Assembly (NCBI GenBank): GCA_041746635.1
Contig: JBGTGQ010000034.1
Coordinates: 65,329-129,328 of the forward strand
Length of the DNA: 64,000 bases
Reading direction: 5' to 3'
Origin: CAMASH01 sp041746635
GTDB taxonomy: Bacteria > Verrucomicrobiota > Verrucomicrobiia > Chthoniobacterales > Terrimicrobiaceae
In this document: in pieces, positions 8,322 through 16,890 of the stretch
Layout of the letters: each line of letters starts with the position of its first letter
Position numbering within the stretch: position 1 is the stretch's first letter
Notes under the pieces: model-generated
Databases searched by the model: none
Told to the model about the DNA's origin: nothing
Seen by the model: the letters and a program-made list of their open reading frames with translations, nothing else
Position numbers and translations under genes: made by a program

Positions 8322-9284
8322 TCACTGTCTGGGGCTCAGGGGAAATCCGCAGCGAGCGGCGATCGACCGGAGATGCAAGGTGCACGTTTGCACCAGTTCC
8401 CCCAGATTCAGCGCTGCGAGGGCACAAACCATGGCATAATCCCTGTCGTCCCGCTTGCGTTCCTCGAGGAGCCTTCGGGCAAAGCGGAGGGGCATTCCTG
8501 CCATTTCCCTCACCACGATTCGCAACGGAAGCGGTTTCTCTCCAAGTTCCTGACTTATGGCCTTGGTTGAGAACCCGCTGACATAATAGCGATACAGAAA
8601 ATAGGTAAACCGTAATTTGCGAGTATCCACATGGTGCCGCACATGACAATCCAACGCGTAAAATACTTTCTGCTCATCCGCGGGAGTCAGACGGCGGTAG
8701 GCGTCCACCACCTTTCGCTCATCACCAATGACATATTTGTCCGCTTGCATGCCCCACTTGGGGTCAAAGCCTCCCACGTTCTCGAGGACACTTTTCTTCA
8801 CGATGAAGTTCGCGCCCGTGGCAATGCGGGGTTGAAGGGAAAAGCCTGAGGCGGAGGCGAACAGCTTTGTCTCATAAGTGTCGCGAAACCAGGCGGGCTT
8901 TCTGGTGGAATAATAGGGATAGACCGGCCCGCTCATGATGTCGGGGGAGTGGTCGTCCAATCGTCGGGCAAGGTTCGCAAGATAATCGGCCGGGATTTGG
9001 GCGTCATCATCGAGATAGACCAAATATTCGCCGCGGGCCTGCCTGCAGCCACGGTTGCGAGCGATGCACAGGTTGCGCTCCGTCACTTGTTCAAGGCGAA
9101 GGCAGTCGAGTCTTGGCTTAAATCTTTGCAGAAGCTGCGGAGTTTCATCCGCAGAATCATTATCCACCACCAAAACCTCCCACTCGCACGATGGCCGCGC
9201 GGCCTGGACGATGCTTTCCAGACAGATCTCCAGCAACCTGGCGCGGTTGTAGGTGCAGATAATGAGCGAGAAAGCGAAACTCAT
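8322..9284 (-). CDS. Family 2 glycosyltransferase (tandem paralogue)
   Basis: A 320-aa GT-A protein: FSLIICTYNR, EVLVVDNDSADET, YLVYLDDDAQIP, GPVYPYYSTRKPAWFRDTYETK and TGANFIVKK. Its end is ALAALNLGELVQTCTLHLRS. It aligns with the gene at 7342-8316 over its whole length, so the pair arose by local duplication and divergence. An in-frame ATG at 9332 exists but lies inside the preceding gene. The ATG at 9284 (MSFAFS) puts the first strand at the N-terminus and was preferred. The sugar specificity is unknown. Confidence 0.9.
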   Translation of the reverse strand: MSFAFSLIICTYNRARLLEICLESIVQAARPSCEWEVLVVDNDSADETPQLLQRFKPRLDCLRLEQVTERNLCIARNRGCRQARGEYLVYLDDDAQIPADYLANLARRLDDHSPDIMSGPVYPYYSTRKPAWFRDTYETKLFASASGFSLQPRIATGANFIVKKSVLENVGGFDPKWGMQADKYVIGDERKVVDAYRRLTPADEQKVFYALDCHVRHHVDTRKLRFTYFLYRYYVSGFSTKAISQELGEKPLPLRIVVREMAGMPLRFARRLLEERKRDDRDYAMVCALAALNLGELVQTCTLHLRSIAARCGFPLSPRQ

Positions 9285-9310
9285 GGCTGGCGCTCCCGGC
9301 GCTTCGGCAT

Positions 9311-10588
9311 TCAGCCGAGAACCTTTGCCCAACGAGCCGTTTTCTGGTCCACCATCTCCTGATCGAAAATGTCGTTCTCGTGGGTTGACTCGTTGAAGTA
9401 TTTTTTTTCCTTACCCGTGGCGGCATCTTTGATCCAGCGTTGGGGCCGGGGCCCGGAAGACAACCTCTCCAGCCAAGTGGCGCGGCGAACCGGCGGATGG
9501 GAGGCGAGTTGGCAGATGTAAGAGGTCAGATTTTCAATGGGATCGCCGTAAGCCAGCATCTGCTTCATGGCCCACAAGCGTAAGCGATCCGACGATCCGC
9601 TGGTGCTGGAACTGCTTAGAGCCAGGAACTCCTCCCGGCTAACAATCCGTGGAATATACTGATAGAAGTCGCAATCGAGTGCCTCAGGCAGGGCGATTGG
9701 TTCGACCATGGCGATTTCTTTGCCGGCGATGGAGGCTTCAATCATGGTGGTGCTGAAGGAGGATACCACTGTGTCGCTGGCCAGAATCCACTCGCGGGCA
9801 GATTCATCCTTCAAAATTCGCAAGCGGGGACTGAGAGAGCCGACATGCTCGGCGGCAAAAGCCGCGATTTGTGCGGTGTTTGTCGCGGGACGGGGACGGA
9901 AAATCACCTCCGCATTTCCTTCCCCGGCCAAGTCGCTGCACCATTGAAGAATCAACACCAACGAATCGTGGCAAAACTTCCTCATGGCCAGAAACTGGCT
10001 GGCCTCGGCGCCGCGGGAGATCCAGCGGTCAATCTTACTTTGGGTGACAAAGGCCCAGCGGTAGTTCTCCGGAAAGAAGATCCATTTTTTGGCAGGATCC
10101 AGATTGTATTTCTCCGCCAGTTCCTCGCGTCCTGTGAAGTAGGACGCATAAGGCGGGCGATAGAGCTGATAAGTTGGGTTGCCGTTCAAAAAGATATGCT
10201 CCTCGGGAACACCGTGCGCAAGAAGGTAGTCTTTCCCGAAATCTCCCCAGGCGTGATGAATGACCTGTTGACGGGCAAAATCGTCGGATGGGGCCTTGAT
10301 GGTCACGTGTGCGTTGTAATGAATCTGCTCCCACGAGAGGTTGAAGTAACGGGCATCCGGCCACGTCGCGATGAAGTCGTCGTAAGCGAGATCCGAGGTC
10401 GTGTAAAAAAAAGGCAGAATAACGGTCTGCGGATTGGCCGTCTGCATCAGCTCCTTGGCATGATAATACAGATTCCGGATTTCCAAATCGACACCATGGC
10501 GTTGCCGGGCCAGGTGGCGGACCGCGCACGCCACGTCTAATTCCCGTGCAACGTGCTCGATCAGCCAGAGGAAAGGTTTTTTTTGCAT
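9311..10588 (-). CDS. Surface carbohydrate biosynthesis protein, GT-B-like
   Basis: A 425-aa protein with no signal peptide and no membrane segment. It opens with KPFLWLIEHVARELDVA. Other landmarks are GVPEEHIFLNGNP (a turn typical of the CDP-glycerol/GT-B-like C-terminal half), WIFFPENYRWAF, VIFRPRPATNTAQ, and SDTVVSSFSTTMIEASIAGKE, which resembles the donor-site segment of GT-B and glycerophosphotransferase-like proteins. Together these suggest a member of the surface carbohydrate biosynthesis family found in polysaccharide loci. I infer a transferase role; the donor and acceptor are unknown. It sits 9 nt downstream of the next family-2 glycosyltransferase gene. Confidence 0.65.
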   Translation of the reverse strand: MQKKPFLWLIEHVARELDVACAVRHLARQRHGVDLEIRNLYYHAKELMQTANPQTVILPFFYTTSDLAYDDFIATWPDARYFNLSWEQIHYNAHVTIKAPSDDFARQQVIHHAWGDFGKDYLLAHGVPEEHIFLNGNPTYQLYRPPYASYFTGREELAEKYNLDPAKKWIFFPENYRWAFVTQSKIDRWISRGAEASQFLAMRKFCHDSLVLILQWCSDLAGEGNAEVIFRPRPATNTAQIAAFAAEHVGSLSPRLRILKDESAREWILASDTVVSSFSTTMIEASIAGKEIAMVEPIALPEALDCDFYQYIPRIVSREEFLALSSSSTSGSSDRLRLWAMKQMLAYGDPIENLTSYICQLASHPPVRRATWLERLSSGPRPQRWIKDAATGKEKKYFNESTHENDIFDQEMVDQKTARWAKVLG

Positions 10589-10597
10589 CCGCGTTCG

Positions 10598-11872
10598 TTA
10601 GGAGGCAGAAGCCAATCCGGCATATTCGGATAAATAGGAGTCAAGAAGCTGCCTGCATTTTTTTTGAGTGTGAATATCCTTGACTACTTGATGGGCCTCA
10701 ATTTCGTCGAGACCACCCAAACCCCGAATGGCATGCAACAACCGATCCGGCCTTTTGTTGCGGCTATGAAGAAAGCGAAGTAGCCGATATTTCACAAATG
10801 CCTTGGCCCAACTCCGATCGTGATTGTACAACACACTCAGGACATCGAACTCGGCGCAATAAGCACGAAAAAGACTTTTGTTAATTCGCGTAACAAGGGC
10901 CGAGATGTCCCGATTTTGTTCCGAAGCCGGAATTTGGCGGGCCAGCGACATCGCTCCTTGTTTGGGAAGGGCTTGGCGAAGGCAATAGAATGATCCGGGA
11001 GAATTAACTTCACTTTTGTCCACGAATGCCGCTCGGAGGAAAAGATGATAGGCCCGTATGGCCTGACAGGCTGATTCGGCATCTCTTCTCCAGGGATTAA
11101 GCGCCAGTTTCACAATCTCCCATTTGCGCAACCGTTCCTTTTCCCCGATGTTCTTCAGTAAAATATCCAAGGCTAATCGAGAAAGCGCGGCGTAACGCTC
11201 AAAATAGATTTTTTGATTTTTGGACATGCGCTCCTGGCGTGATGCGCTTGTGATCCAGGACGTGGCCTCATGGTCGCGATAATGCTCAATGGCAATTTTT
11301 CTGGTTAAGGCTATCTCCCACCCACCCAGAAGCACTTTGGTGGTGAGATCATTATCGATCATGTAATCCCGCAAATCCTCATCGAACCCTCCCACTGATT
11401 CAAAGACCTGCCGTCGAATGATGCCCTGGTTGCAGTTGAGAACGCCCGTTTCCGAAACTCCCCCGATGAAAGGAAGCGTGGAATAGGGCCCTGTCCTATC
11501 CTTGACTTTTAGTCCGAGCATGCCGAGACGGTGGTCGCCTTGCAGACAATGCACCGCATCGGTCAGAATATGAGGTCTAACAACATTGTCATCGCTGATC
11601 CAACATAGAAATTCGGTTTGCACTTGACCGGCCGCCTCGTTCAAGGCTTTGGCTTGGCCGCGTTTCTCCGTTTCAAAGATGACCCGCAAATCTTTTTGTG
11701 CTTCAAGATAAATTCGAGAACCGTCGGTCGAGCCGGCGTCGGAAACAACGATCTCCAAAAAGTCCCTCGGATATTCCCGCAAAGCATCCAGGCATCGTTG
11801 AAGATGCTCAATGCGATTGCACGTTCCAACAAGAACGGTAAGAGGCTTGAAGCCTGGCTTGCTATTGTTCAT
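10598..11872 (-). CDS. Family 2 glycosyltransferase
   Basis: A 424-aa protein. The GT-A domain shows LTVLVGTCNR, VSDAGSTDGSRIYLEAQ, CWISDDNVVRP, VLNCNQGIIRR and GGFDEDLRDYMIDNDLTTK. The C-terminal ~190 residues are helical and charged. It is strongly similar to the gene at 2795-4156 over the first ~240 residues (shared DAGSTDG, SDDNV, VLNCNQG and DLRDY.IDNDLTT), so the locus has two pairs of duplicated glycosyltransferases. Its ATG lies only one base from a ~260-bp insertion-like element, which therefore sits where its ribosome-binding site or promoter should be. Confidence 0.88.
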   Translation of the reverse strand: MNNSKPGFKPLTVLVGTCNRIEHLQRCLDALREYPRDFLEIVVSDAGSTDGSRIYLEAQKDLRVIFETEKRGQAKALNEAAGQVQTEFLCWISDDNVVRPHILTDAVHCLQGDHRLGMLGLKVKDRTGPYSTLPFIGGVSETGVLNCNQGIIRRQVFESVGGFDEDLRDYMIDNDLTTKVLLGGWEIALTRKIAIEHYRDHEATSWITSASRQERMSKNQKIYFERYAALSRLALDILLKNIGEKERLRKWEIVKLALNPWRRDAESACQAIRAYHLFLRAAFVDKSEVNSPGSFYCLRQALPKQGAMSLARQIPASEQNRDISALVTRINKSLFRAYCAEFDVLSVLYNHDRSWAKAFVKYRLLRFLHSRNKRPDRLLHAIRGLGGLDEIEAHQVVKDIHTQKKCRQLLDSYLSEYAGLASAS

Positions 11873-11877
11873 CTTAG

Positions 11878-12135
11878 AGTCTGTCTGAAAACGAGCGAAA
11901 GTAAGTCAAGAGATTCTGCGGAGCATGAGACAAGCTAGGGCCAAGAAAATCCAAGCGCGGGCGCTGCGGGCGGTTTTTGCAAAAGGCGTTTTGCATCGCC
12001 TAAAAAGGCCTGCGGGTAGGAATGGCCAACCGCCTCTTTCGCCTTTGTCAAGCCTATGGGTAACATCCTCTCTGTTTTTTTGTCACCTATTATGAAATCT
12101 TCAAACTTATATCCGAGACCATTTTCAGACAGGCT
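11878..12135. mobile_element. Short non-coding insertion element (MITE-like or IS remnant)
   Basis: A 258-bp segment bounded by 14-bp terminal inverted repeats, AGTCTGTCTGAAAA at 11878-11891 and its near-complement TTTTCAGACAGGCT at 12122-12135 (one mismatch). It is flanked by a direct repeat CTTAG at 11873-11877 and 12136-12140. The ends resemble those of IS5-type elements. No transposase can be read inside, so it is either a MITE or a deletion derivative. It occupies most of the 300-bp gap between the methyltransferase gene and the glycosyltransferase gene in an otherwise compact operon. Nothing else was seen in that gap. Confidence 0.7.
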
Positions 12136-12172
12136 CTTAGCAACTTTGAACCGCTTTTCTTATCCAGTCCCC

Positions 12173-13300
12173 CTACAGTCGAATAAGCAGACATTGCGCA
12201 CTTTGTAGATCCCAACGGAGGAATGTTCCGGGATTCGACGAGTCAAACTCATCAATAGCCTGCTTGATGCCCGGGCAAGTTTTCTTGTCGTAATCATCAA
12301 CAATCAGAATCGCACCCACGGGCATCTTATCGGCGAAATATGCCATCGCCCAAAGAGTGGGAGCGTAAAGGTCCATGTCCAGATGAACGAAGTGAAAGGT
12401 TTCTGCCGGCAAAGTCGCCGCGACATCCTGAATCCGACCCTTTCTAACCGTAGCGAAAGAGAAGGAATCGAGAAGCTTATGTACTGCAGCTTCAGAGGTG
12501 TCAGCGAAGAGGCCACTGCGGTTAGCGCCCTCGGTTTCATTCGGCAAATCGAGATTACTGTGTCCCTCGAAAGTATCTATGGCAAAAAAGAGGGTTCGGG
12601 ACCGGGTATCCTGTGCCAGGAGGTGACAAAGAAACTCGCTGGTCTTCCCGCGAAATACACCAGCCTCCACGCAGACCAAAGATTCACTTTGAAAACGGGC
12701 CGATACTGTTTGTAACGCCTGATAAAGGTGGTAGAGTCTGTCATAATTCAGCAAACCGTCAGGCGATTCCACCACCGCCTTCGCCTTTGTCGCAAAAGGC
12801 TCCTTGTTCCTGATATCAGTCAAGTGATGCCAAGAAGCACCGACGTGCCGGGGAACCGAATGAAATTCAGACGTCAGGTTTTGATTGCTTTGGATATAGG
12901 ATACAAAACTCTCTAAATCTTTTGGCTGCGCGGTGCCCAAAAAATAAGCCAGCCTACCTGATTTTGTATTCACTCCAAAATCCTTGCGCAAAAAATTGAG
13001 TGCCAACTGGGAAAGAAGCATCCAGTTCATTCTTTTCGCCAGCAAGGCAATCAATAGCTCTTCTGCGTACGTCTTCTTCAAGAAGTGAACAAGCTCCACC
13101 CGATTTGCCTTTGTTCTCCAAAGCCATGTAAGAAACGATTCAGCGGCTTGGAATCTGACCGGCGATTTCCAAAGATGTTTGAGGATTTTTCGATTCTCCG
13201 ACTTTGCAAAAAACAGAGTCAAAGACTCGTTTTCTGCGAAGAGGCGCAGGATCTTGAGTGCCAGGACGCGGTTTTGGATGATCCAACGGAGGAGTTTCAT
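12173..13300 (-). CDS. TylF-like SAM-dependent methyltransferase with N-terminal extension
   Basis: A 375-aa protein. The C-terminal ~190 residues are a class I methyltransferase of the TylF/MycF (macrocin O-methyltransferase) type: SAM-binding VEAGVFRGKTSEFL, AIDTFEGH, HLDMDLYAPTLWAM and VDDYDKKTCPGIKQAIDEF. The latter two include the acidic residues that hold the metal in TylF-like sugar O-methyltransferases. The N-terminal ~170 residues are basic and helical, with no motif I recognise. In ABC-exported polysaccharides a methyl cap can stop chain growth and be read by Wzt. A capping role is possible here because wzt is in the same locus, but this is inference. Confidence 0.8.
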   Translation of the reverse strand: MKLLRWIIQNRVLALKILRLFAENESLTLFFAKSENRKILKHLWKSPVRFQAAESFLTWLWRTKANRVELVHFLKKTYAEELLIALLAKRMNWMLLSQLALNFLRKDFGVNTKSGRLAYFLGTAQPKDLESFVSYIQSNQNLTSEFHSVPRHVGASWHHLTDIRNKEPFATKAKAVVESPDGLLNYDRLYHLYQALQTVSARFQSESLVCVEAGVFRGKTSEFLCHLLAQDTRSRTLFFAIDTFEGHSNLDLPNETEGANRSGLFADTSEAAVHKLLDSFSFATVRKGRIQDVAATLPAETFHFVHLDMDLYAPTLWAMAYFADKMPVGAILIVDDYDKKTCPGIKQAIDEFDSSNPGTFLRWDLQSAQCLLIRL

Positions 13301-13421
13301 AGGGAGATCCGGAAAACAGGCAAGCTGCCGCCCTTGGTCGCTCGCGAAATTTCACGAAACCAATTCGGCAAATTCGGGGATGTGGGGTGCCGCATCGTGA
13401 TGCAGCGCGTCGGGCGGGGGC

Positions 13422-13940
13422 TTAGCGCACGAGAAATTTCAAAATCCAGGGAATCATCTTCTGGCCTTTTTCCAGCCAATGCTTGAGCCGCTCGATTTTT
13501 ATGTGAGCGGACTTGCGGTCCTTAGGGGTCATTTCGTTGGAGAGTTCCTCCATCCGCTTAATGCGATCCAGGGCGCGATTCATGCGCGGACGCAGCTCTT
13601 CCTTCAGGAAAACCGTGGCGAAATTGCTCAGATCGAGATCGGCCACATAATGGTCCCGTCGATCGCCGGGAACATAGGTGACTTTGATCGCCCCGAAGGA
13701 TCGCAACAGCCGCAGGCCCTGGCTGGCCGCGCCGAGGCTGATATCCAGCCGGGTGATAATCTCATCCATGGCCAGCGGGCGGGGTGAGACAAACATCAGG
13801 CCATAGATTTCCCCCACAGACTTCGGTAGGCCGATCAATTTGAGGAAGTTGATGAAAAGCTCGATGGCCTCAACCTCAAGTTCGGAGAGACGGGGGCTGT
13901 CGCTTTTTTCACCGGCACGATTGTGAGCCTGAGTCAGCAT
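13422..13940 (-). CDS. GbsR/MarR-type transcriptional regulator
   Basis: A 172-aa protein with a winged helix-turn-helix in the middle: GEIYGLMFVSPRPLAMDEII, then LDISLGAASQGLRLLRSFGAI and the wing VTYVPGDRRDHY. This is the GbsR-like branch of the MarR fold. A helical, basic C-terminus probably forms the dimer interface. It is divergent from the glycosyltransferase gene that starts at 14076, with ~135 bp between them, so it may control that plus-strand polysaccharide operon as well as itself. Its effector is unknown. Confidence 0.8.
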   Translation of the reverse strand: MLTQAHNRAGEKSDSPRLSELEVEAIELFINFLKLIGLPKSVGEIYGLMFVSPRPLAMDEIITRLDISLGAASQGLRLLRSFGAIKVTYVPGDRRDHYVADLDLSNFATVFLKEELRPRMNRALDRIKRMEELSNEMTPKDRKSAHIKIERLKHWLEKGQKMIPWILKFLVR

Positions 13941-14075
13941 CAGGTGGCATCATCCCCTCCACTTCATGGATTTCAAGAAAAAATGAAATGAATGATGCGG
14001 TTGATTTTCCCCCGTGATTCTGCTGACATCGAGCGTTCTGGTCAGCGGCCCAAGCGCCTGCCGGAGAAAACCGCC

Positions 14076-15035
14076 ATGATTTCCCTATCAATTCCTGTGT
14101 TTAACGAGAAAGAAGCCTTGGGGCCGCTTTTTCAGAAGATCAAGCATGTCATGGATCGGCACGGGAAACCCTGGGAGATTATTTTCGTCAACGACGGGAG
14201 CCAGGACGGCAGCGAGGAAGTCCTCGATGGGCTCGCGGCGGCGCACCGCGAGGTGAAGGTGGTGCATTTCCGGCGCAACTTCGGACAGACCGCCGCGATG
14301 ATGGCGGGGTTCGATTTCGCCTCGGGCGAGGTGGTGATCCCGATGGATGGCGACGGGCAGAACGATCCCGAGGACATCCCAAAAATGTTGGCCCGGCTGG
14401 AGGAAGGTTACGATGTTTGTTCGGGCTGGCGGAAGGACCGACAGGACAACGCCCTGCAGCGCAACATCCCGAGCATCATGGCCAACAAGCTGATTTCCTG
14501 GGTTTCCGGGGTGAAGCTGCACGATTTTGGCTGTTCGCTCAAAGCCTACCGCGCGGAGTTCATCACAGGCGTGCGGCTTTACGGAGAGATGCACCGTTTT
14601 CTGCCGGTCTATGCCAAATGGCACGGCGCGCGCATCACGGAAATCCCGGTCAACCATTACGCCCGCACTTCCGGTTCTTCGAAGTATGGACTGGAGCGCG
14701 TTTTGAAAGTCCTGATGGATCTGATGACAGTGAAGTTCCTCGACAAATACATGCTCAAGCCGATGTATCTTTTCGGGTTTTGGGGGGTGATGTTCTTTGG
14801 GGCCTCCTGCGGATTCACCCTCTGGGCGTTTTATATGCGCTATGTGGAGGGTTATTGGTTCACGCAGACGCCGCTTCCGATGATGGCGGTTTTTTCCTTC
14901 ATGACGGGCGTCATCTGCATCCTGATGGGTCTGCTGGCGGAAATGACCACGCGCACGTTCCACGAATCGCAGGGCAAATCGATCTACATGGTTCGCGAAA
15001 CCCGGAACTTCGCCCCGTTCCCGAAAGCCGCCTGA
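14076..15035 (+). CDS. Polyprenyl-phosphate glycosyltransferase (DPM1/GtrB-like)
   Basis: A 319-aa GT2 protein: SLSIPVFNEKEAL, IIFVNDGSQDGSEEVL, HFRRNFGQTAAMMAGFD, IPMDGDGQNDPEDIPKML (metal-binding DGD) and HDFGCSLKAYR. Two C-terminal membrane segments follow (~230-252 and ~268-290). Such enzymes charge undecaprenyl phosphate with a sugar from a nucleotide donor, for later use by GT-C enzymes outside the inner membrane. The ATG at 14076 is preceded by GGAGA 8-9 bases upstream; an earlier in-frame ATG adds only unrelated residues. The next gene starts 2 bp after its stop. Confidence 0.9.
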   Translation: MISLSIPVFNEKEALGPLFQKIKHVMDRHGKPWEIIFVNDGSQDGSEEVLDGLAAAHREVKVVHFRRNFGQTAAMMAGFDFASGEVVIPMDGDGQNDPEDIPKMLARLEEGYDVCSGWRKDRQDNALQRNIPSIMANKLISWVSGVKLHDFGCSLKAYRAEFITGVRLYGEMHRFLPVYAKWHGARITEIPVNHYARTSGSSKYGLERVLKVLMDLMTVKFLDKYMLKPMYLFGFWGVMFFGASCGFTLWAFYMRYVEGYWFTQTPLPMMAVFSFMTGVICILMGLLAEMTTRTFHESQGKSIYMVRETRNFAPFPKAA

Positions 15036-15036
15036 G

Positions 15037-16890
15037 ATGTGCGGCATCGCCGGATTTGTCGGCGAAGGCGGTCGGGCCGATCTGGAGCGGATGACCGGTC
15101 GCCTGGCTCACCGCGGGCCGGATGCGGATGGTTTTTACACCGACGCAAAAAATGGCATCCATCTGGGCCACCGCCGCCTGGCCATCATTGATCTCGCGGG
15201 CGGTGCGCAGCCGATGCCCACGGCGGACGGGCGGCAGGTCATTGTTTTTAACGGCGAGATTTACAATCACCGCGAACTCCGAACCGACCTCCAGGCGCGG
15301 GGCTGCGTTTTTCAGTCCGATCATTCCGACACCGAGGTCCTCTTGCATGGCTATCGTGAGTATGGCGAATCGTTCGTGGAAAAACTCAATGGCATGTGGG
15401 CCTTTGCCATTTGGGATGCGGAACGACGCCGTCTGTTTCTCAGCCGGGATCGTTTCGGGAAAAAGCCGCTGTATTGGTTTTTTCAAAAAGGAACGTTCGC
15501 CTTTGCCTCCGAACTCACCGCCTTGTTGGAACATCCGCAATCGCCGCGGAGCGTTTCGCGCAAGGGCCTGCTGAAATTTTTTGCCTACGCCCTGATTCCC
15601 GCGCCGCACACGGCCATCGAGGGAATCTGGAAGCTGCCGGGCGGCCATAATCTCGTGCTGGAAATGGGCGCCGCCCCGGTCGTGAAACGCTACTGGCGCT
15701 ATGAGCTGGAAGTGGATGACGCCTTGGTCCGACGCAGCGAAAGCAGCCTGGCGGAAGAGCTATTGGAGCGGCTGGACCGCGCGGTGAAACGTCGGCTGAT
15801 GGCCGATGTGCCGCTGGGCGTTTTCCTGAGTGGCGGGGTGGATTCCACCGCCGTTGCGGCCCTTGCGGCCCGTCATGTGGGCGCGGGAACGCTGCGGACG
15901 TTCAGCATTGGATTCTCCGAGCCAAGCTTTGACGAGTCGGCCTTTGCCCTCAGGGCTGCGGAGTTTTTGCATACCAACCACAAGAGCGAACAACTCGACC
16001 TCGATAAGGCCTGCGAAGTGTTGCCGCTGATTTTTGATAAACTGGATGAACCCCAAGGCGACAACTCGCTCCTGCCCACCTGGCTGCTGAGTCGCTTCAC
16101 GCGCCGTCATGTGACCGTGGCACTCGGCGGGGACGGCAGCGACGAACTTTTTGCCGGCTACGACACTTTTCGTGGTTTGCAAAAAGCGGGAACCTACGCC
16201 CGCCTGGTGCCGCGGCCCCTGCACCATGCGATCAAGGCACTGGCCGGGCTGCTGCCGGTTTCGCGGGGTAATCTCAGTTTTGATTTCAAAATGAAGCGCG
16301 GACTCGGCGGCGTGTCGCACCCCCCGGCACTGTGGAATGCCGCCTGGCTGGGCGCGCTGCGTCCGGAGGAATTGCGCCAGGTGTTTCAAGAGCCGGTTGC
16401 GCTGGAAGAAATTTATTCCGAGGCCATCGAGACTTGGGACGCCTGCCGCCAACCCGATTTGTTGAACCGCACCCTGCAATTTTACACCGAAATTTATCTG
16501 CAGGACGGCATCCTGGCCAAAGTGGATCGCGCCAGCATGATGCATGGCCTGGAGGCGCGCAGTCCGTTTCTCGATATCGAAGTCGCGGATTTCGCCCGCC
16601 GCCTGCCCGCTCACTACAAACTCCGCGGCGGCACGACCAAATATCTCCTCAAAAAAGCCCTCGAACCCCTCCTGCCCGCCGACATCATTCATCGTAAAAA
16701 AAAGGGCTTCGGCACGCCCGTGGGCGCGTGGTTCCACACCGGTCGCATCGCCCCGAAATCCTCTTCCGTCCTCGCCACGGAGCGCTTCGCCCGACATCGC
16801 GAGGGGCGGGCCGACGAACGGCTCTACCTCTGGTGCCAGTTGTGTTTCGACGAATGGCTCGAACGCCGCCAGGCCGTCAACGGCGCATGA
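15037..16890 (+). CDS. asnB: Asparagine synthase (glutamine-hydrolysing)
   Basis: A 617-aa protein, normal for AsnB. The N-terminal glutaminase begins MCGIAGFVG with the nucleophile Cys at position 2, then HRGPDADG and FNGEIYNHRELR. The synthetase half has the ATP-PP loop FLSGGVDSTAVAAL (~263-276), GDGSDELFAGYDTF and a KVDRASMMHGLEARSPFLD segment. It makes asparagine from aspartate and glutamine, or an analogous amide. Members inside polysaccharide loci may instead amidate a sugar acid or another substrate. It overlaps the following glycosyltransferase gene by 4 nt, which argues for a role in the locus rather than general amino-acid supply. Confidence 0.9.
   Translation: MCGIAGFVGEGGRADLERMTGRLAHRGPDADGFYTDAKNGIHLGHRRLAIIDLAGGAQPMPTADGRQVIVFNGEIYNHRELRTDLQARGCVFQSDHSDTEVLLHGYREYGESFVEKLNGMWAFAIWDAERRRLFLSRDRFGKKPLYWFFQKGTFAFASELTALLEHPQSPRSVSRKGLLKFFAYALIPAPHTAIEGIWKLPGGHNLVLEMGAAPVVKRYWRYELEVDDALVRRSESSLAEELLERLDRAVKRRLMADVPLGVFLSGGVDSTAVAALAARHVGAGTLRTFSIGFSEPSFDESAFALRAAEFLHTNHKSEQLDLDKACEVLPLIFDKLDEPQGDNSLLPTWLLSRFTRRHVTVALGGDGSDELFAGYDTFRGLQKAGTYARLVPRPLHHAIKALAGLLPVSRGNLSFDFKMKRGLGGVSHPPALWNAAWLGALRPEELRQVFQEPVALEEIYSEAIETWDACRQPDLLNRTLQFYTEIYLQDGILAKVDRASMMHGLEARSPFLDIEVADFARRLPAHYKLRGGTTKYLLKKALEPLLPADIIHRKKKGFGTPVGAWFHTGRIAPKSSSVLATERFARHREGRADERLYLWCQLCFDEWLERRQAVNGA

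Noticed and set aside
14088..15047. A 319-codon minus-strand frame
   Set aside because: Antisense to the polyprenyl-phosphate glycosyltransferase gene. No motifs.
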